Under the pieces are notes generated by a model. The model was not told the DNA's origin. It did no database searches and saw only the letters and a list, made by a program, of their open reading frames with translations. This document shows, piece after piece, positions 62,100 to 64,000 of a DNA stretch of 64,000 nucleotides (its first letter is position 1; the number at the start of each line of letters is the position of its first letter). Where the stretch lies: positions 225,381 to 289,380 of the forward strand of contig NZ_CWGJ01000011.1 of the NCBI RefSeq assembly GCF_900000175.1, written 5' to 3'. Origin of the DNA: Estrella lausannensis (GTDB lineage: Bacteria > Chlamydiota > Chlamydiia > Chlamydiales > Criblamydiaceae). Made by a program: the position numbers and the translations under genes.

Positions 62100-64000
62100 T
62101 TATCTAGCTGGGGAAACGGGATTTTCCGGCATGACAGCGCTCTTGATGGCTTTCTCCACAAATGATTTTGTGAGACGGGGATCACCTTTTTGCCCCCCCC
62201 CGATCTGCTTGATAATCTTGCGGCGCGTCTCGTGTGTACACTCAAATGGATAGCTTTTTTCCACCTCGGCAATCAATTCAACGATCAGTTGCCTAACCTC
62301 CCTGACCACTTTCGGCGTCGGGCTTTCAAATATGCCGTTATTCCAGCGATATTGCCTGAAGGCCAAAATAGCGACTCTTTCTTTTGCGGCCTTGTTTCTT
62401 TGATCATCTAGATTCACCCACTTTTCGACGATTCTTTGCAATCCTGGGAAGAATGGGATCTCAGGGTGCTCTGCGATTAGAATCTCGCAGGCGATTTGAC
62501 TGCGCAGTTCTTTATTGCTCCTTACCCAGGCAAACGAATCATTTTCCGGGCGGTTCCAGCTGTTATAAAGGGTTTCATAGATTTTGACGCGCGTCTGCTC
62601 TAAAGCGTTCCGCGAAGTTTGGGCGATGAACTCAATGGGAAGAGGGGTTAGCAAACCATTTGTTGGGCTCTTTATCATTATACCCTCCAGTGGATCTTTA
62701 GCTCCGAGAAGCAAAAGAAGTTTGGTAAAGCCGTGCTGATTTTTCATAAGGGCGGAAGTTAACGGCGAGGTTGCCTCAGAACCGCACTCGACGTTTAGAA
62801 AAGGATTGATCGAGAGCATTGTCAGAGCAATGGGCCATTGCCTATGGTTAACAGCATGCCAAAAAGGAGTAGCTCCTCTGCAAAGGGATCTCTCGTAACT
62901 AGTATCGACATTGGCATTGGGCTGCAATTGGATTGCTTTTGCGACAATAGGCCATTGCTGCATTTCAGCCGCCATCAGAAGAGGGGTTAAGCCTTTCAGA
63001 GGACCTTGGTGAGCTGTCGCACTTACTGAAGCATAGGGATAAAGATCCAAGACGGTGGAAAAGAGGTCCCAGCGCTTAGCCAAACCAAGGAAAAATAGAA
63101 CTGTGTAGCCTGCTTGATTGCCATCTGTGATCGCGGCGTTAATGTCTAGCCCTGGGTGCATCTTGAGGATCGTTTCAAAAACGTCCCATTGCGCCTCTCG
63201 GGCGGCAATCATTGGCAGCGTTATTCCGGGACAAGCTTTTGTATGGATCCGATTGTTCACCTGGCAATCCTGTCTGCTGACGAGCAACGACTTGACAATA
63301 TCCCATTGCGCATTTACGGCAGCAATATGGATGAGATTAGCCCCGACAGGCCCAGGTGCCTCTATATTATGGATGCGGGCGTTGATATCGACACGCGGGT
63401 AGGCGGCCAGTGTCTCCTTCACGAGATCCCATTGACCTTTCACCGCCATCAGGTAAAGCGCATTAGCTCCGGCGAAGGGGCCGCCAGAGATAACTGCGTT
63501 GATGTCGATCGTTTTTTTGCTGCTTAGAATATGGCGCACAAGATTCTGTTGTTTTTTAACAATAGCAGCTATGAAAACAGAAATTCCTTGATGTTTTCCG
63601 CTTGTTGGCGAGCTGTTAAAATCGATATCGATATTACTATCGACCATTTTCGTGAGGAGCTCCCATTTCCCATGATGTGCCAGAAACCAGGGAATGGAAG
63701 TTCCTTCAAATTCTCCGCCTGCCAGCACATCATTTAGACGATTGGCCGAGGCGAGCTCATGCATTAAATGGAGAAAAGTAAGGGTTCTCTCCGCACTTTC
63801 CAGCGCGGATTGATTTGCGCTTTTAGAGGATACAGTTTTAATTACCGATTCGATGAAATTTAGGATTTCCTCTTGCAACTTTAACTGCCCAGCAACTTCT
63901 GTAGAGAATGCTGGGGCGAACACAGGATTTCCATGCTTGACGCTCTCGATCTGCATGGCAACTTGTGCATTTGCATCAGATATATCTTTCATGACCGAAT
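62100..64000 (-). CDS. Trp-type ankyrin-like repeat protein (copy 3), 5' end outside window
   Basis: At least 633 residues; the frame is open to the window edge and its first visible codons (SVMKDISDANAQVAMQIES) align with residue about 57 of copy 2, so the NLS-like N-terminus is off-window. The Met at 63992 is internal, not the start. It has the same Trp repeats (for example AAVNAQWDIVKSLLVSRQDC and LGLAKRWDLFSTVLDLYPYA) and the same terminal domain (CEILIAEHPEIPFFPGLQRI, EKSYPFECTHETRRKIIKQI). It is closer to copy 2 than to copy 1. Confidence 0.8.
   Translation of the reverse strand, partial: SVMKDISDANAQVAMQIESVKHGNPVFAPAFSTEVAGQLKLQEEILNFIESVIKTVSSKSANQSALESAERTLTFLHLMHELASANRLNDVLAGGEFEGTSIPWFLAHHGKWELLTKMVDSNIDIDFNSSPTSGKHQGISVFIAAIVKKQQNLVRHILSSKKTIDINAVISGGPFAGANALYLMAVKGQWDLVKETLAAYPRVDINARIHNIEAPGPVGANLIHIAAVNAQWDIVKSLLVSRQDCQVNNRIHTKACPGITLPMIAAREAQWDVFETILKMHPGLDINAAITDGNQAGYTVLFFLGLAKRWDLFSTVLDLYPYASVSATAHQGPLKGLTPLLMAAEMQQWPIVAKAIQLQPNANVDTSYERSLCRGATPFWHAVNHRQWPIALTMLSINPFLNVECGSEATSPLTSALMKNQHGFTKLLLLLGAKDPLEGIMIKSPTNGLLTPLPIEFIAQTSRNALEQTRVKIYETLYNSWNRPENDSFAWVRSNKELRSQIACEILIAEHPEIPFFPGLQRIVEKWVNLDDQRNKAAKERVAILAFRQYRWNNGIFESPTPKVVREVRQLIVELIAEVEKSYPFECTHETRRKIIKQIGGGQKGDPRLTKSFVEKAIKSAVMPENPVSPAR

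Noticed and set aside
61682-62272. 196-codon minus-strand frame across the copy 2/copy 3 junction
   Set aside because: It overlaps both ankyrin-like genes in another frame. Its apparent conservation comes from the duplicated coding DNA beneath it.

Overview
The window reads as chromosome from a Chlamydiae-like bacterium, most likely an amoeba-associated (Parachlamydiales-type) member. The reasons are inferred gene content and remembered gene order, not a database search. Blocks recall Chlamydia trachomatis neighbourhoods: PP2C phosphatase, NifS-like and CNNM/CBS proteins (CT256-CT259); kdsB-pyrG-yqgF (CT182-CT184); oppA-F, pfkA, hydrolase and waaA (CT198-CT208). Around them lie host-interaction candidates typical of amoeba-associated chlamydiae: F-box-like proteins, ankyrin-like proteins with nuclear-localisation-like motifs, and a chaperone/effector-like pair.

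Layout. 1-3.7 kb (-): a NTT/MFS-like transporter with a HEAT-repeat half, a separate cyclic-nucleotide-binding protein and a small exported protein, all overlapping by 4 nt. 3.8-11.0 kb (+): a tightly packed classical menaquinone operon, menF-D-H-B-A-C-E. menG and an NqrM-like protein face it on the minus strand. 12-22 kb: CPBP protease, PP2C phosphatase, cysteine desulfurase-like protein, three CNNM/CBS proteins, a 944-aa lipase-like protein and an FtsB-like protein. 22-32 kb: an exported Ni-superoxide dismutase, a Nudix hydrolase, tRNA-Leu, an inactive-looking M16 protein, the kdsB-pyrG-ruvX operon with a secreted kinase-like protein, waaA and two tRNA-Met genes. 32-43.5 kb: sdaA, an alpha/beta hydrolase, PPi-phosphofructokinase, two F-box-like paralogues, a small secreted EndoU-like protein and the oppABCDF operon. 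43.8-53 kb: small exported proteins, an MFS transporter, a P-loop kinase gene split by a mobile element, an AbiE toxin-antitoxin pair and a giant AsmA-like protein. 53-64 kb: an NhaD antiporter, a chaperone-like/coiled-coil membrane pair, and three tandem Trp-rich ankyrin-like paralogues, the last cut by the window edge.

The clearest unexplained structure is a family of three 160-bp fold-back elements (33550, 45049, 46950). They have matching termini and TA target duplications. One interrupts a kinase gene so cleanly that removing the element plus one TA restores an open reading frame. A shorter fold-back family shares the same TACCGAAA terminus. The energy genes fit together: classical menaquinone synthesis, an NqrM-like Na+-NQR maturation factor next to menG, and a Na+/H+ antiporter suggest sodium-coupled, menaquinone-based respiration. 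This link is an inference.
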